Shown here one piece after another: positions 33,830 through 42,585 of a DNA stretch of 64,000 nt (within the stretch, counting starts at the first letter, position 1; every line of letters starts with the position of its first letter). A model generated the notes under the pieces. That model was not told where the DNA came from, did no database searches, and worked only from the letters and a program-made list of their open reading frames with translations. This stretch comes from Streptomyces sp. Ru72 (GTDB lineage Bacteria; Actinomycetota; Actinomycetes; Streptomycetales; Streptomycetaceae). The position numbers and the translations under genes are program-made. Where the stretch lies: positions 62,001 through 126,000 of the forward strand of contig NZ_PQSR01000007.1 of assembly GCF_002920635.1 (NCBI RefSeq). Reading direction: 5' to 3'.

Positions 33830-35035
33830 ATGACCCAGAGCACCGAGCCCATGATGTGCCCGTTCGACTTCAGCGAGGGTCTGGAGTTCGATCCCGCGCT
33901 CGCGGAGCTGATGGCCCGCGATTCCATCACCCGTATCCGGCTGCCGTACGGCGACGGCGCCGCCTGGCTGATCACCGACTTCGAGGGCGTACGGCAGGTG
34001 ACCACCGACCAGCGGTTCAGCCGGGCGGCGATCATGGGCCACGACTATCCGCGGCTGACCCCGGAGCCCATCGTCTCCCCGGAGTCCATCAACGTGATGG
34101 ACCCGCCGCACAGCAGCCGCCTGCGCCGCCTGGCGTCCCAGGGCTTCGCCCGGGGACACGTGGAGCGGATGCGGCAGCGGATCGTCCGGCTGGCCGACAC
34201 CCTGCTGGAGGAGATGGCCGAGCAGGGGCCGCCCGCGGACCTCGTCCAGCACCTGTCCAACCAGCTCCCGCAGCAGACCATCTACGACGTCCTCGGCATC
34301 CCCCGCGAGGACTGGGCGCGGATGCAGGAGTACGCGCACCAGTTGCTCGAGACCGGGCCGGACAGCCGCGAGACCGCCGCGAACGCCAAGGCCGCGCTGC
34401 GCTCCTACTTCCTGGAGCAGGTCGAGCAGCGGCGGCGCACACCCGGGAACGACCTGATCAGCGCGCTGGCCGCGGCCAAGGACGGCGACGACGTCCTCGA
34501 CGACGAGGAACTGGCGGTCATGGCGCTGACGCTGGTGCTCAGCGGGCAGGACACCGCCACCTGCCAGATCAGCGACATCTGCTACCTGCTGCTGACCCGG
34601 CCGGAGCTGATGGAACACCTCAGGAGCCGTCCGGAGTCCCTCACCGACGTCATCAACGAGCTGCTCCGCTACATCCCGTTCCGCAAGGGGGTCGGCATCC
34701 CCCGGGTGGCGCTGGAGGACGTCGAGATGGACGGCGTACGCATCCGCAAGGGCGACTTCGTCCACGTGTCGTACCTGACGGCGAACCGTGACCCGAAGCG
34801 CTACCCGGACCCGGACGTCATCGACCCGGAGCGGCCGCCCATGCCTCATATGACGTTCGGCTGGGGCGGCCACCGCTGCATCGCCGTACCGCTGGCCATG
34901 GCGGAGCTGGAGGTGGCCATCGGGCGCCTGGTGGAACGGTTCCCGACGCTGCGGCTCGCCGTGCCGGCGGAGGAGATCCGCTGGGACACGGAAACGATCC
35001 GCCGCTTTCCGCTGGAGCTGCCGGTGACCTGGTGA
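33830..35035 (+). CDS. Cytochrome P450, CYP158-like
   Basis: A 401-residue soluble bacterial P450. The I-helix is LVLSGQDTATC, the ExxR motif lies in INELLRYIPFR, and the haem loop is FGWGGHRCIAVPLA with ligand Cys350; an Ala replaces the glycine usual two residues after the cysteine. Stretches such as VALEDVEMDGVRIRKGD, YLTANRDP and the C-terminal LPVTW resemble, from memory, the CYP158 family that couples flaviolin. No type III polyketide synthase or ferredoxin gene is next to it. It is convergent with azlD, 15 nt apart. Confidence 0.9.
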   Translation: MTQSTEPMMCPFDFSEGLEFDPALAELMARDSITRIRLPYGDGAAWLITDFEGVRQVTTDQRFSRAAIMGHDYPRLTPEPIVSPESINVMDPPHSSRLRRLASQGFARGHVERMRQRIVRLADTLLEEMAEQGPPADLVQHLSNQLPQQTIYDVLGIPREDWARMQEYAHQLLETGPDSRETAANAKAALRSYFLEQVEQRRRTPGNDLISALAAAKDGDDVLDDEELAVMALTLVLSGQDTATCQISDICYLLLTRPELMEHLRSRPESLTDVINELLRYIPFRKGVGIPRVALEDVEMDGVRIRKGDFVHVSYLTANRDPKRYPDPDVIDPERPPMPHMTFGWGGHRCIAVPLAMAELEVAIGRLVERFPTLRLAVPAEEIRWDTETIRRFPLELPVTW

Positions 35036-35050
35036 GGCGCGGCCGGGCGG

Positions 35051-35365
35051 TCAGGCCACCCCGGCCGCCCGCAGCAGGGCCGTCGTGGCCGCCGCGCCCA
35101 GCACGACGACCACGAACGGCGCCCGTCGCCACGCCAGACCCACGGCCACCAGGACCCCGGCCGGGCGCGCCCACCCGGCGAAGGCGCCCGACTCGGTGAG
35201 CGCGCCCGTCGCCAGCAGCGCGACCAGCAGCACCACAGCTCCCGCCGACAGCAACCGCTGGACCCGGCCGGGGAGTTCGACTCGGCCGTGCAGCAGCGGA
35301 CCCGCCAGCCGGAAGGCGTACGTCCCCACGGCCAGCGCCACGATCGCGGCGAACGTCGCCCTCAT
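35051..35365 (-). CDS. azlD: AzlD family branched-chain amino acid export subunit
   Basis: A 104-residue protein with four hydrophobic segments, the usual AzlD size. The small subunit works with AzlC in the inner membrane to export branched-chain amino acids or analogues. The ATG 35365 overlaps the azlC stop by 4 nt (ATGA), a typical azlCD arrangement. The annotation rests on size, topology, sequence tone (LLSAGAVVLLVALLATGAL) and partner. Confidence 0.88.
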   Translation of the reverse strand: MRATFAAIVALAVGTYAFRLAGPLLHGRVELPGRVQRLLSAGAVVLLVALLATGALTESGAFAGWARPAGVLVAVGLAWRRAPFVVVVLGAAATTALLRAAGVA

Positions 35366-36078
35366 GCCTGCCTCCCCGAGCCCTGTCGGCCCAGCGCGAG
35401 CAGCCCTGCCAGTGCCAGCAGCACCGGCAGCCCGGCCGGCACGAACGGTGTCACCGCGAGGGCCACCGCGCCACCCGCCAGTGCCGCCCGCCGTACTCCC
35501 GCGTCGTCCCGTACGGATGGCAAAACCAGCGCCGCCAGAACGGCGGGGAAGGCGGCGTCCAGCCCGAAGGCGCCGGTGTCGCCGAGCGCGCTCCCGGCGA
35601 GGGCCCCGCCGAACACGCTCAGGTTCCACACCGCGTACATCCCGATCCCGGAGACCCAGAAGGCCGCGCGGCGCCGGGCCGGGTCCCGCTGGGCCAGGGC
35701 GAAGGCCGCCGTCTCGTCGGTCACCAGATGAGCGCCCAGGAACCGCGTCGCGCGCCCCCGGCCGCCCAGCACGTCCGCCACCGCGAGGCTGAAGGCCGCC
35801 GTGCGTGTGTTCAGCAGCAGGCCCGTCGCCGCCGCGGCCAAGGGGCCGCCCCCGGCGAGCAGGATCCCCACCGCGCTGAACTGAGCGGAGCCCGCGTACA
35901 CCACCAGCGACATCACCACGGGCACCCACACCGGCAGCCCGCCCGCGACCGCGATCGCTCCGAACGACACGCCGACCACCCCGCTGGCGAGGCAGACGAG
36001 GGAGACGTCCCGGAGCAGGGCCCGGTCCACGGTCGTCGGCAAGGGGAGGACATCGGGTGTTCGGAACGGCGAACGCAT
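35362..36078 (-). CDS. azlC: AzlC family ABC-independent amino acid exporter
   Basis: A 238-residue membrane protein of the AzlC family with about five to six helices. Recognisable segments are GVVGVSFGAIAVAGGLPVWV, VYAGSAQFSAVGILLAGGG and LGAHLVTDETAAFAL. With AzlD it exports branched-chain amino acids or similar. AGGAA lies 4 nt before ATG 36078, which is preferred over ATG 36096. A TTGACG/CATTGT promoter with an 18-bp spacer lies immediately upstream, and two operator-like dyads flank the start. The divergent XRE-cupin gene is the likely repressor. Confidence 0.88.
   Translation of the reverse strand: MRSPFRTPDVLPLPTTVDRALLRDVSLVCLASGVVGVSFGAIAVAGGLPVWVPVVMSLVVYAGSAQFSAVGILLAGGGPLAAAATGLLLNTRTAAFSLAVADVLGGRGRATRFLGAHLVTDETAAFALAQRDPARRRAAFWVSGIGMYAVWNLSVFGGALAGSALGDTGAFGLDAAFPAVLAALVLPSVRDDAGVRRAALAGGAVALAVTPFVPAGLPVLLALAGLLALGRQGSGRQA
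36059..36074. promoter_or_regulatory. Operator-like dyad, site A (azlC start)
   Basis: GTTCG-N6-CGAAC with the extended form TGTTCG-N6-CGAACG. It lies just inside the 5' end of azlC. A second copy with the same spacing is at 36107-36122. Confidence 0.45.
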
Positions 36079-36106
36079 GTTTCCTACAATGGACAACAGC
36101 CTCTCT

Positions 36107-36122
36107 GTTCGTCAAGGCGAAC
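36107..36122. promoter_or_regulatory. Operator-like dyad, site B (azlC promoter)
   Basis: GTTCG-N6-CGAAC, second copy of the dyad at 36059. The azlC -35 hexamer TTGACG (minus strand, 36110-36115) lies inside it, so a bound repressor would block azlC, and the site is 26-41 nt upstream of the XRE start. Confidence 0.5.
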
Positions 36123-36147
36123 GAGCGTACCGACGGAGCGAACATTG

Positions 36148-36723
36148 ATGACCGACGACACCGCCGCCCCACCGCCCCGCCTCCCGCTTGACTGGATCGC
36201 CACCGCCCTGCGCCGTGAGCGCACGCGTGCCGGGCTCTCCCTCTCCGAGCTGGCCAAGCGCGCAGGCATCGCCAAGTCCACGCTGTCCCAGCTGGAGGCG
36301 GCGGGCGGCAATCCCAGCGTGGAGACCCTGTGGGCGCTGGGGGTCGCCCTCGGCGTGCCGTTCAGCGCGCTGGTCGAACCGCCCGCCCCGGCCGTTCAGG
36401 TGATCCGCGCGGGCCAGGGGCCGACCGTGCACTCGGAGCAGGCCGGCTACGCGGCGACCCTGCTGTCCGCGAGCCCGCCCGGCGCGCGCCGGGATCTCTA
36501 CCACATCCGACTGGACCCGGGAGTCGCGCGGGTGTCGGAACCCCATATTCCGGGCAGTGTGGAGCACTTGGTCGTGAGTGAGGGGCGGGTTCTCGCCGGG
36601 CCGCGCGGTGAGGAAGTGGAGCTGGGCCCCGGGGACTACATGGCGTTCCGCGGCGACGTCGCCCATTCGTACGAGGCGCTGGCACCCGGGAGCGCCTTCG
36701 TGCTCGTCATGCAGCACGTGTGA
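36148..36723 (+). CDS. XRE family regulator with cupin sensor domain
   Basis: A 191-residue regulator: helix-turn-helix at about residues 12-70 (RRERTRAGLSLSELAKRAGI, AKSTLSQLEAAGGNPSVETL) and a C-terminal cupin (EHLVVSEGRVLAGP, LGPGDYMAFRGDVAHSYEAL) that probably binds a small ligand or metal. It is divergent from azlCD, a common genomic pairing in which the regulator represses export genes until an amino acid accumulates. ATG 36148 is chosen; GGAG lies about 9 nt upstream of an in-frame TTG at 36145. Two dyads occur in the shared promoter region. Confidence 0.9.
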   Translation: MTDDTAAPPPRLPLDWIATALRRERTRAGLSLSELAKRAGIAKSTLSQLEAAGGNPSVETLWALGVALGVPFSALVEPPAPAVQVIRAGQGPTVHSEQAGYAATLLSASPPGARRDLYHIRLDPGVARVSEPHIPGSVEHLVVSEGRVLAGPRGEEVELGPGDYMAFRGDVAHSYEALAPGSAFVLVMQHV

Positions 36724-36791
36724 GTGCGCCGAGGCTCTTGTGGGAAAGACCGGCGCATCCCGGAGAATTCGCGAAGAATTCACCGAAAGGC

Positions 36792-36824
36792 AGGAGCCCC
36801 GCCGCCGAATGGCGCGGGGCTCCT
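36792..36824. terminator. Bidirectional terminator between XRE and cold-shock genes
   Basis: A perfect 11-bp inverted repeat (AGGAGCCCCGC 36792-36802 with 36814-36824, 11-nt loop) lies between two convergent genes and can serve both. Confidence 0.75.
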
Positions 36825-36864
36825 TGGGTACTGCTCTCAGTTCTGGATCAGGGACTCAGCGATC

Positions 36865-37068
36865 TCAGATCGCGGTGACGTTCTCCGCCTGCGGGCCCTT
36901 CGGGCCCTGCGTCACGTCGAAGGAGACCTGCTGGTTCTCCTCGAGGGAACGGAAGCCGTTCGCGTTGATCGCGGAGTAGTGGACGAAGACGTCCGGGCCG
37001 CCGCCTTCCTGGGCGATGAAGCCAAAGCCCTTCTCGGCGTTGAACCACTTCACGGTTCCGGTAGCCAT
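36865..37068 (-). CDS. Cold-shock domain protein (CspA family)
   Basis: A 67-residue single OB-fold nucleic-acid chaperone. RNP1 is KGFGFI (residues 13-18) and RNP2 is VFVHY (27-31), and the N-terminus [13 protein letters not shown] is diagnostic. It binds single-stranded RNA/DNA and melts structures in mRNA. AAGGAGGGC precedes the ATG by 4 nt. A TAGGCT -10 element at 37226-37231 implies a leader of about 150 nt, typical of cold-shock mRNAs. Confidence 0.96.
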   Translation of the reverse strand: MATGTVKWFNAEKGFGFIAQEGGGPDVFVHYSAINANGFRSLEENQQVSFDVTQGPKGPQAENVTAI

Positions 37069-37231
37069 AAGCCCTCCTTGGGCCCAAAGGGTTGCCCTGC
37101 TCCAGAACTGCAAGTGTGAAAACGGAACCGCTGCACAACTGCATATGTCTGAAAACGACGAGAGCCCGCGGTCACATGCTCCGCAGGCTCTGTACTGCAA
37201 GGAAACCAAACTGCAACTTGCTGTGAGCCTA
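37069..37231 (-). promoter_or_regulatory. Promoter and long 5' leader of the cold-shock gene
   Basis: TAGGCT (minus strand, 37226-37231) with a weak TTGCTT about 16 nt further upstream is a plausible promoter, giving an untranslated leader of about 150 nt. The leader contains four TGCAGT copies (plus-strand ACTGCA at 37107, 37138, 37194 and 37210) and several short dyads. It could fold differently with temperature. Confidence 0.5.
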
Positions 37232-37346
37232 GCACGCGGGCAGGGAAAAGCAATAGAGGTCAAGATCACGTCACCCGTACGTTTGAATGCTCCGGGAACC
37301 CTTGACAACGGGGGTCGGGGACGGTGGCCTACGGGGCGGGGGCTAG

Positions 37347-38204
<858 letters not shown>

Positions 38205-38237
38205 GGGAGTTGTCCGCTCCGTCCCTACGCTGTCCGG

Positions 38238-38963
38238 GTGGATCTGGACCTCTGGGCGGCCGTCGGCGCCGCGGTGTGGGGTGCGGCGGCCGGCGTGCTG
38301 GTGCCCCGTGCCGCGTACCGGCTGTCCGTCGAGCCCGGGCAGCAGTGGCGGGACCGGTGCCCGGACGGGCATCCGATCGGCGGATGGGTCGGACGGGCGC
38401 GGTGTGCGGACGGGCGGCGGTACGGCCCCGCGGCCGTGCTCGTGGGCGCGGTCACCGCGCTGGTGTGCGCGGTGCTCGCGCTCGCCACCGGCACGCGCCC
38501 GGAGCTGGCCGTGTGGCTGCTGCTCGCCCCCGTCGGCGTCCTGCTGACCCTCGTGGACTTCCGGGTGCAGCGCCTGCCGGACGTCCTGACCCTGCCGCTG
38601 GCCTGTGCCGCCCCCGCCCTGCTGGGGCTGGCCGCGCTGGCGCCCGAGCACGCGGGACGGTGGCGCACCGCACTGCTCGGCGCGCTCGTGCTGGGCGGCG
38701 CCTACTTCCTGCTGTTCCTCCTCAACCCGCACGGCCTCGGCTTCGGGGACGTCAAGCTGGCGCCCGGGCTCGGGGCGGTGCTCGGCTGGTACGGCTGGGG
38801 GACCGTGGTGCTCGGGACCTTCGCAGGGTTCCTGTTCGGGGGGCTGTACGGGCTCGGGCTCGTCCTCGCCCGGCGCGCCGGGCGGCGTACGACGATCCCG
38901 TTCGGGCCGTTCCTCATCGCGGGCGCGTTCGTCGGGCTGGTCATCGGTGCGTACGCGGCCTGA
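38238..38963 (+). CDS. A24 family prepilin peptidase
   Basis: A 241-residue membrane aspartyl protease with about seven hydrophobic segments. The two catalytic aspartates are Asp107 (TLVDFRVQRLPD) and Asp171 in GFGDVKL. The N-terminal zinc-type cysteine cluster of full-length enzymes is reduced to two cysteines. It would cleave type IV pilin-like or Flp leader peptides; no pilus gene is visible here. GTG 38238 follows TACGCT by 6 nt, another leaderless-looking start. It separates mqnA from mqnC. Confidence 0.87.
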   Translation: MDLDLWAAVGAAVWGAAAGVLVPRAAYRLSVEPGQQWRDRCPDGHPIGGWVGRARCADGRRYGPAAVLVGAVTALVCAVLALATGTRPELAVWLLLAPVGVLLTLVDFRVQRLPDVLTLPLACAAPALLGLAALAPEHAGRWRTALLGALVLGGAYFLLFLLNPHGLGFGDVKLAPGLGAVLGWYGWGTVVLGTFAGFLFGGLYGLGLVLARRAGRRTTIPFGPFLIAGAFVGLVIGAYAA

Positions 38964-39052
38964 CGTCGGTCCTGCAAAAGCGCTGGCGTAGGCTGGTTCG
39001 GTCCGTTCGCGACCCTTACGTGTCCGTCCATCCCCCGCCGAAAGGGAGCCCG

Positions 39053-40267
39053 GTGACCGAGAAGGCCGACCTCACGTCCATTGATGTCACAGCCGTGCTC
39101 GACCGTGCCGCCGCCGGTGGGCGGATCACCCCCGAGGAAGCGCTCGTCCTCTACCGCGAGGCGCCGCTGCACGCGCTGGGCGCCGCGGCCGACGCTGTGC
39201 GCCGCCGCAAGTACGCCGGGATCGAGCACATCGCGACGTACATCATCGAGCGCAACATCAACTACACGAACGTGTGTGTGACGGCGTGCAAGTTCTGCGC
39301 CTTCTACGCGGCCCCCAAGGACACGGAGAAGGGCTGGACGCGCGACCTCGACGACATCCTGCGCCGCTGCGCCGAGACCGTCGAACTCGGCGGCACCCAG
39401 ATCATGTTCCAGGGCGGCCACCACCCCGACTACGGCGTCGAGTACTACGAGCGGCACTTCCGCGCCATCAAGGAGGCGTTCCCCCAGCTGGTCATCCACA
39501 GCCTGGGGGCCTCCGAGGTGGAGCACATGGCCCGTATCTCGGGCGTGTCCGTGGAGGAGGCCATCTCCCGCATCCACGCCGCCGGGCTCGACTCCTTCGC
39601 CGGTGCCGGTGCCGAACTGCTGCCCGAGCGGCCGCGCAAGGCGATCGCCCCGCTGAAGGAGAGCGGCGAGCGCTGGCTGGAGATCATGGAGACCGCGCAC
39701 CGGCTGGGCGTGGAGTCGACCTCCACCATGCTGATGGGTACGGGCGAGACGAACGCCGAGCGCATCGAGCACCTGCGGATGATCCGCGACGTGCAGGACC
39801 GCACGGGCGGGTTCCGGGCGTTCATCCCGTACACCTACCAACCCGAGAACAACCACCTGAAGGGCCGCACCCAGGCGACCATCTTCGAGTACCTGCGGAT
39901 GATCGCGGTCGCCCGCCTCTTCCTCGACAACGTCCGGCACATCCAGGGTTCCTGGCTGACCACCGGCAAGGACGTCGGCCAACTGACCCTGCACTACGGC
40001 GCCGACGACCTCGGCTCGATCATGCTCGAGGAGAACGTCGTCTCCTCGGCCGGCGCCAAGCACCGCTCCAACCGCATGGAGATCATCGACCTGATCCGGA
40101 AGGCGGGGCGCGTCCCGGCCCAGCGGTCGACGACGTACGAGCACCTCGTGGTCCACGACGACCCGGCGAACGACCCGGTCGACGACCGCGTGATGTCCCA
40201 CATCTCCTCCACGGCCATCGAGGGCGGCACGGCCCACCCGGAGTTGAAGCTCCTGGCCTCCAACTAG
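39053..40267 (+). CDS. mqnC: Cyclic dehypoxanthine futalosine synthase
   Basis: A 404-residue radical SAM enzyme with the cluster motif CVTACKFC (Cys75, Cys79, Cys82). It cyclises dehypoxanthinylfutalosine, the third radical or core ring-forming step toward 1,4-dihydroxy-6-naphthoate. Typical stretches are TYIIERNINYTNVCVTAC, LGGTQIMFQGGHHPDYG and ENNHLKGRTQAT. AAAGGGAG lies 6 nt before the GTG, and TAGGCT further upstream is a candidate -10. It is paralogous to MqnE. The next gene starts 7 nt after the stop. Confidence 0.96.
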   Translation: MTEKADLTSIDVTAVLDRAAAGGRITPEEALVLYREAPLHALGAAADAVRRRKYAGIEHIATYIIERNINYTNVCVTACKFCAFYAAPKDTEKGWTRDLDDILRRCAETVELGGTQIMFQGGHHPDYGVEYYERHFRAIKEAFPQLVIHSLGASEVEHMARISGVSVEEAISRIHAAGLDSFAGAGAELLPERPRKAIAPLKESGERWLEIMETAHRLGVESTSTMLMGTGETNAERIEHLRMIRDVQDRTGGFRAFIPYTYQPENNHLKGRTQATIFEYLRMIAVARLFLDNVRHIQGSWLTTGKDVGQLTLHYGADDLGSIMLEENVVSSAGAKHRSNRMEIIDLIRKAGRVPAQRSTTYEHLVVHDDPANDPVDDRVMSHISSTAIEGGTAHPELKLLASN

Positions 40268-40274
40268 GGCGCGC

Positions 40275-40724
40275 ATGCTGACGATCCACACTGCGGACGA
40301 GGTCCGGGTGGCATGGGACGCCGAACCCGTCGAGGACGGTGCCGTCGCCGTCGAGGGCACCCGGATCGCCGCGGTGGGGCCCCTCGCCGCACTCCAGGAG
40401 CGGTTCCCGGGCGCCCGCGTACGCCGCTGGCCCGGCACCCTCGGCCCCGCCCTCGTGCACGAGGGCCCGCTGCCGGAAGCGCCCACACCGCGCGAACGCG
40501 TGCACGCGGTGCTGAAGCTGGGCGCGGTGGCCGTACTGGAGCAGCACGCGGGCACGCCCGAACTGCGGGCCGCCGCCGAGCGCAACGACGTCGTGGTGCT
40601 GCCGGGCGCCCGCCCGGCAGGCGCGCTCGTCGAGACCGGCCGCGCCGACCTCGCCGTCTTCGGCGAGGCGGGCGCCTGCCTGGCCACGGTCTGCGCGGGG
40701 CGTCTGGTGCACCGTAGGCGCTGA
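40275..40724 (+). CDS. Imidazolonepropionase-like domain protein (amidohydrolase fragment)
   Basis: A 149-residue protein that looks like the beta-sandwich part of an amidohydrolase (VAVEGTRIAAVGPLAALQERF, and LVETGRADLAVFGE near the end) without the catalytic barrel. Where an HxH metal motif would follow the first sandwich strands it has ALVHEGPL, a single histidine. It is therefore unlikely to be a hydrolase itself. It starts 7 nt after mqnC, so it is in the same operon and precedes menG. A link to the cog0402-type aminodeoxyfutalosine deaminases of other actinomycetes is speculative. Confidence 0.7.
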   Translation: MLTIHTADEVRVAWDAEPVEDGAVAVEGTRIAAVGPLAALQERFPGARVRRWPGTLGPALVHEGPLPEAPTPRERVHAVLKLGAVAVLEQHAGTPELRAAAERNDVVVLPGARPAGALVETGRADLAVFGEAGACLATVCAGRLVHRRR

Positions 40725-40803
40725 GTCAGCCGGTTCAGGACACGCCCTGCGGTGGGCACCGGCCGGGCACGGTCGGCTCAGGCCCTCCTGACACAATGGT
40801 CCC

Positions 40804-41499
40804 GTGACCCGCGCATCCCTGGACAAGCAGCCGCACGAAGTCGCCTCCATGTTCGACGACGTGGCGGAACGGTACGACCTGACGAACGACGTGCTGTCGC
40901 TCGGGCAGGCACGGCTGTGGCGCAAGGAGGTCGCGAAGGCGGTCGACGCGCGCCCCGCGCAGAAGGTCCTGGACCTCGCGGCGGGCACCGCGACCTCGTC
41001 GCTCCCCTTCACGCGGACCGGTGCGTACGTCGTCCCGTGCGACTTCTCGCTCGGGATGCTCCAGGTCGGAAAGAAGCGGCACCCCTGGATGCCGCTCACC
41101 GCCGGCGACGCGACGAGGCTGCCGTTCAAGGACGACACCTTCGACGCCGTCACCATCTCCTTCGGGCTGCGCAACGTGCACGACACGGACGCCGCGCTGC
41201 GCGAGCTGTACCGGGTGACCAAGCCCGGCGGACGGGTCGTGATCTGCGAGTTCTCGCATCCCACGTGGGCGCCGTTCCGCACGGTCTACACCGAGTACCT
41301 GATGCGCGCGCTGCCGCCGGTGGCCCGCGCGGTGTCGTCCAACCCCGACGCGTACGTCTACCTCGCCGAGTCCATCCGTGCCTGGCCCGACCAGCCGGCC
41401 CTCGCCGAGCGGCTGCGCGAGGCGGGCTGGTCCAAGGTGGCATGGCGGAACCTCACCGGCGGGATCGTGGCCCTGCACCGGGGCTTCAAGCAGGACTGA
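40804..41499 (+). CDS. menG: Demethylmenaquinone methyltransferase
   Basis: A 231-residue UbiE/MenG class I SAM methyltransferase that methylates demethylmenaquinol in the last ring step. The N-terminal [23 protein letters not shown] loop [20 protein letters not shown] and VICEFSHP motifs are diagnostic. A CACAAT hexamer ends 6 nt before the GTG, and no ribosome site is visible, so a leaderless mRNA is possible. Its 3' end overlaps the convergent PASTA gene by 14 bp. Confidence 0.95.
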   Translation: MTRASLDKQPHEVASMFDDVAERYDLTNDVLSLGQARLWRKEVAKAVDARPAQKVLDLAAGTATSSLPFTRTGAYVVPCDFSLGMLQVGKKRHPWMPLTAGDATRLPFKDDTFDAVTISFGLRNVHDTDAALRELYRVTKPGGRVVICEFSHPTWAPFRTVYTEYLMRALPPVARAVSSNPDAYVYLAESIRAWPDQPALAERLREAGWSKVAWRNLTGGIVALHRGFKQD

Positions 41500-41836
41500 C
41501 CGCGTACGGGTCGCCCGGCTCGTCCAGCTCGCGCTGCATTCCGCCCCTGGGCGGTGGCGGCACGCGCGGTTCGCGCACGCCCGCTCCTCCGCCGCCCTCG
41601 CCCTCGCCGAGGTCGAACCAGACGGTGACGACGGCGCCGCGCGGCACCTCGGCGCCGGGCTGCGGGTACTGCCGTACGACGTAGTCGACGACGGTGTCGT
41701 GGAAGTCGGGCCGGTCGGGCGCGGCGAGCAGGACGCCCTGCTGCTTGGCGGCCTCGCGCGCGTCCATCGCCATCAGACCGATCAGCCGCGGCACGCGCAC
41801 TTCGGGTGTTTCGGGTGGTATAGGCACAGATGTCAC
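41486..41836 (-). CDS. PASTA domain protein
   Basis: About 116 residues containing one PASTA domain ([20 protein letters not shown] to [20 protein letters not shown]) and a Gly/Pro-rich tail. PASTA domains bind peptidoglycan fragments or beta-lactams when outside the cell, but here there is no signal peptide or membrane segment, so the location is uncertain. The start is ambiguous: GTG 41836 is used, while GTG 41827 has a better spaced GGGGGTG. It is a single gene convergent with menG. Confidence 0.72.
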   Translation of the reverse strand: MTSVPIPPETPEVRVPRLIGLMAMDAREAAKQQGVLLAAPDRPDFHDTVVDYVVRQYPQPGAEVPRGAVVTVWFDLGEGEGGGGAGVREPRVPPPPRGGMQRELDEPGDPYAVSPA

Positions 41837-41920
41837 CCCCAGCGGTACTGGAAGGGTAACCGGCCGGGGGTACCACCCGGAAGCGCCAGGTGTCTTTCTG
41901 TGACAGTCGATCACCCACGG

Positions 41921-42427
41921 TCACAGATCGAGGCGGTAGCAGTGGCCCTTCCGCTGCGACGTCGGCGTCACGTAGGTCTCCGCGAGGCGCATCCCCAGCC
42001 GCTGCGTGACCGCGATGGACCGCGCGTTGCGGGCGTCCACCATGGCCACCACGCTGCGCACACCCGCCGCCCGCACGCGCTCCAGGGTCATCCCGGCGGC
42101 CGCCGTCACATACCCCTTTCCCCAGTGCGCCCGCGCGAGCCGCCAGCCGATCTCGATCTCGCCCCTGGGACCCCACTCGCGCGGCCACGGCTGAGCGCCC
42201 GTGAAGCCGATGACCTCCCCTGACTCGTCGAGCACGCTCCACAGACAGAAGCCGTACTCGGCGTCGTGCCGGCGCTGGCGCGCGGTGAGCTCCTCGTAGA
42301 CGGACAGCTCGGCGGCCTTGCCGCCGTGGAACTCCATGACCTCGGGGTCGGCGAACACCCGGTGCCAGGCGAAGGCGTCCTCGTCGGTGGGGACGCGCAG
42401 CCGTACGTCGGGGAGAGCTCGGTTCAT
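41921..42427 (-). CDS. GNAT family acetyltransferase (RimJ/RimL type)
   Basis: A 168-residue GNAT of the RimJ/RimL-like Acetyltransf_3 group: VRLRVPTDEDAFAWHRVFAD at the N-terminus, IEIGWRLARAHWGKGYVTAA as the CoA site (W-x-K-G-Y), and NARSIAVTQRLGMRL near the end. The target amine is unknown. GAAGGG lies 8 nt before the ATG. It is divergent from the geranylgeranyl reductase-like gene. Confidence 0.9.
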   Translation of the reverse strand: MNRALPDVRLRVPTDEDAFAWHRVFADPEVMEFHGGKAAELSVYEELTARQRRHDAEYGFCLWSVLDESGEVIGFTGAQPWPREWGPRGEIEIGWRLARAHWGKGYVTAAAGMTLERVRAAGVRSVVAMVDARNARSIAVTQRLGMRLAETYVTPTSQRKGHCYRLDL

Positions 42428-42585
42428 GGGGGCAGCCCTTCAGCCGGGAGGTCGGTGACGCTGAATAGACTGCCCATGTCCAGTGCCCGTCAGCACGCTG
42501 TTTCGGCCGCGGTTTGCCCGTGGCCTTCTCGCTGCCCGCGGCAGGCGCTGGTGTTGTCGTCGTCGAGCCTTGGGGAGAACCCGCC

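Noticed and set aside
30473-34873. A very long open frame on the minus strand opposite fadD, the DUF1259 gene and the P450 gene
   Set aside because: It is the usual antisense shadow of GC-rich genes: Arg/His/Val-rich low complexity, no domain, and it lies opposite three well-supported genes.
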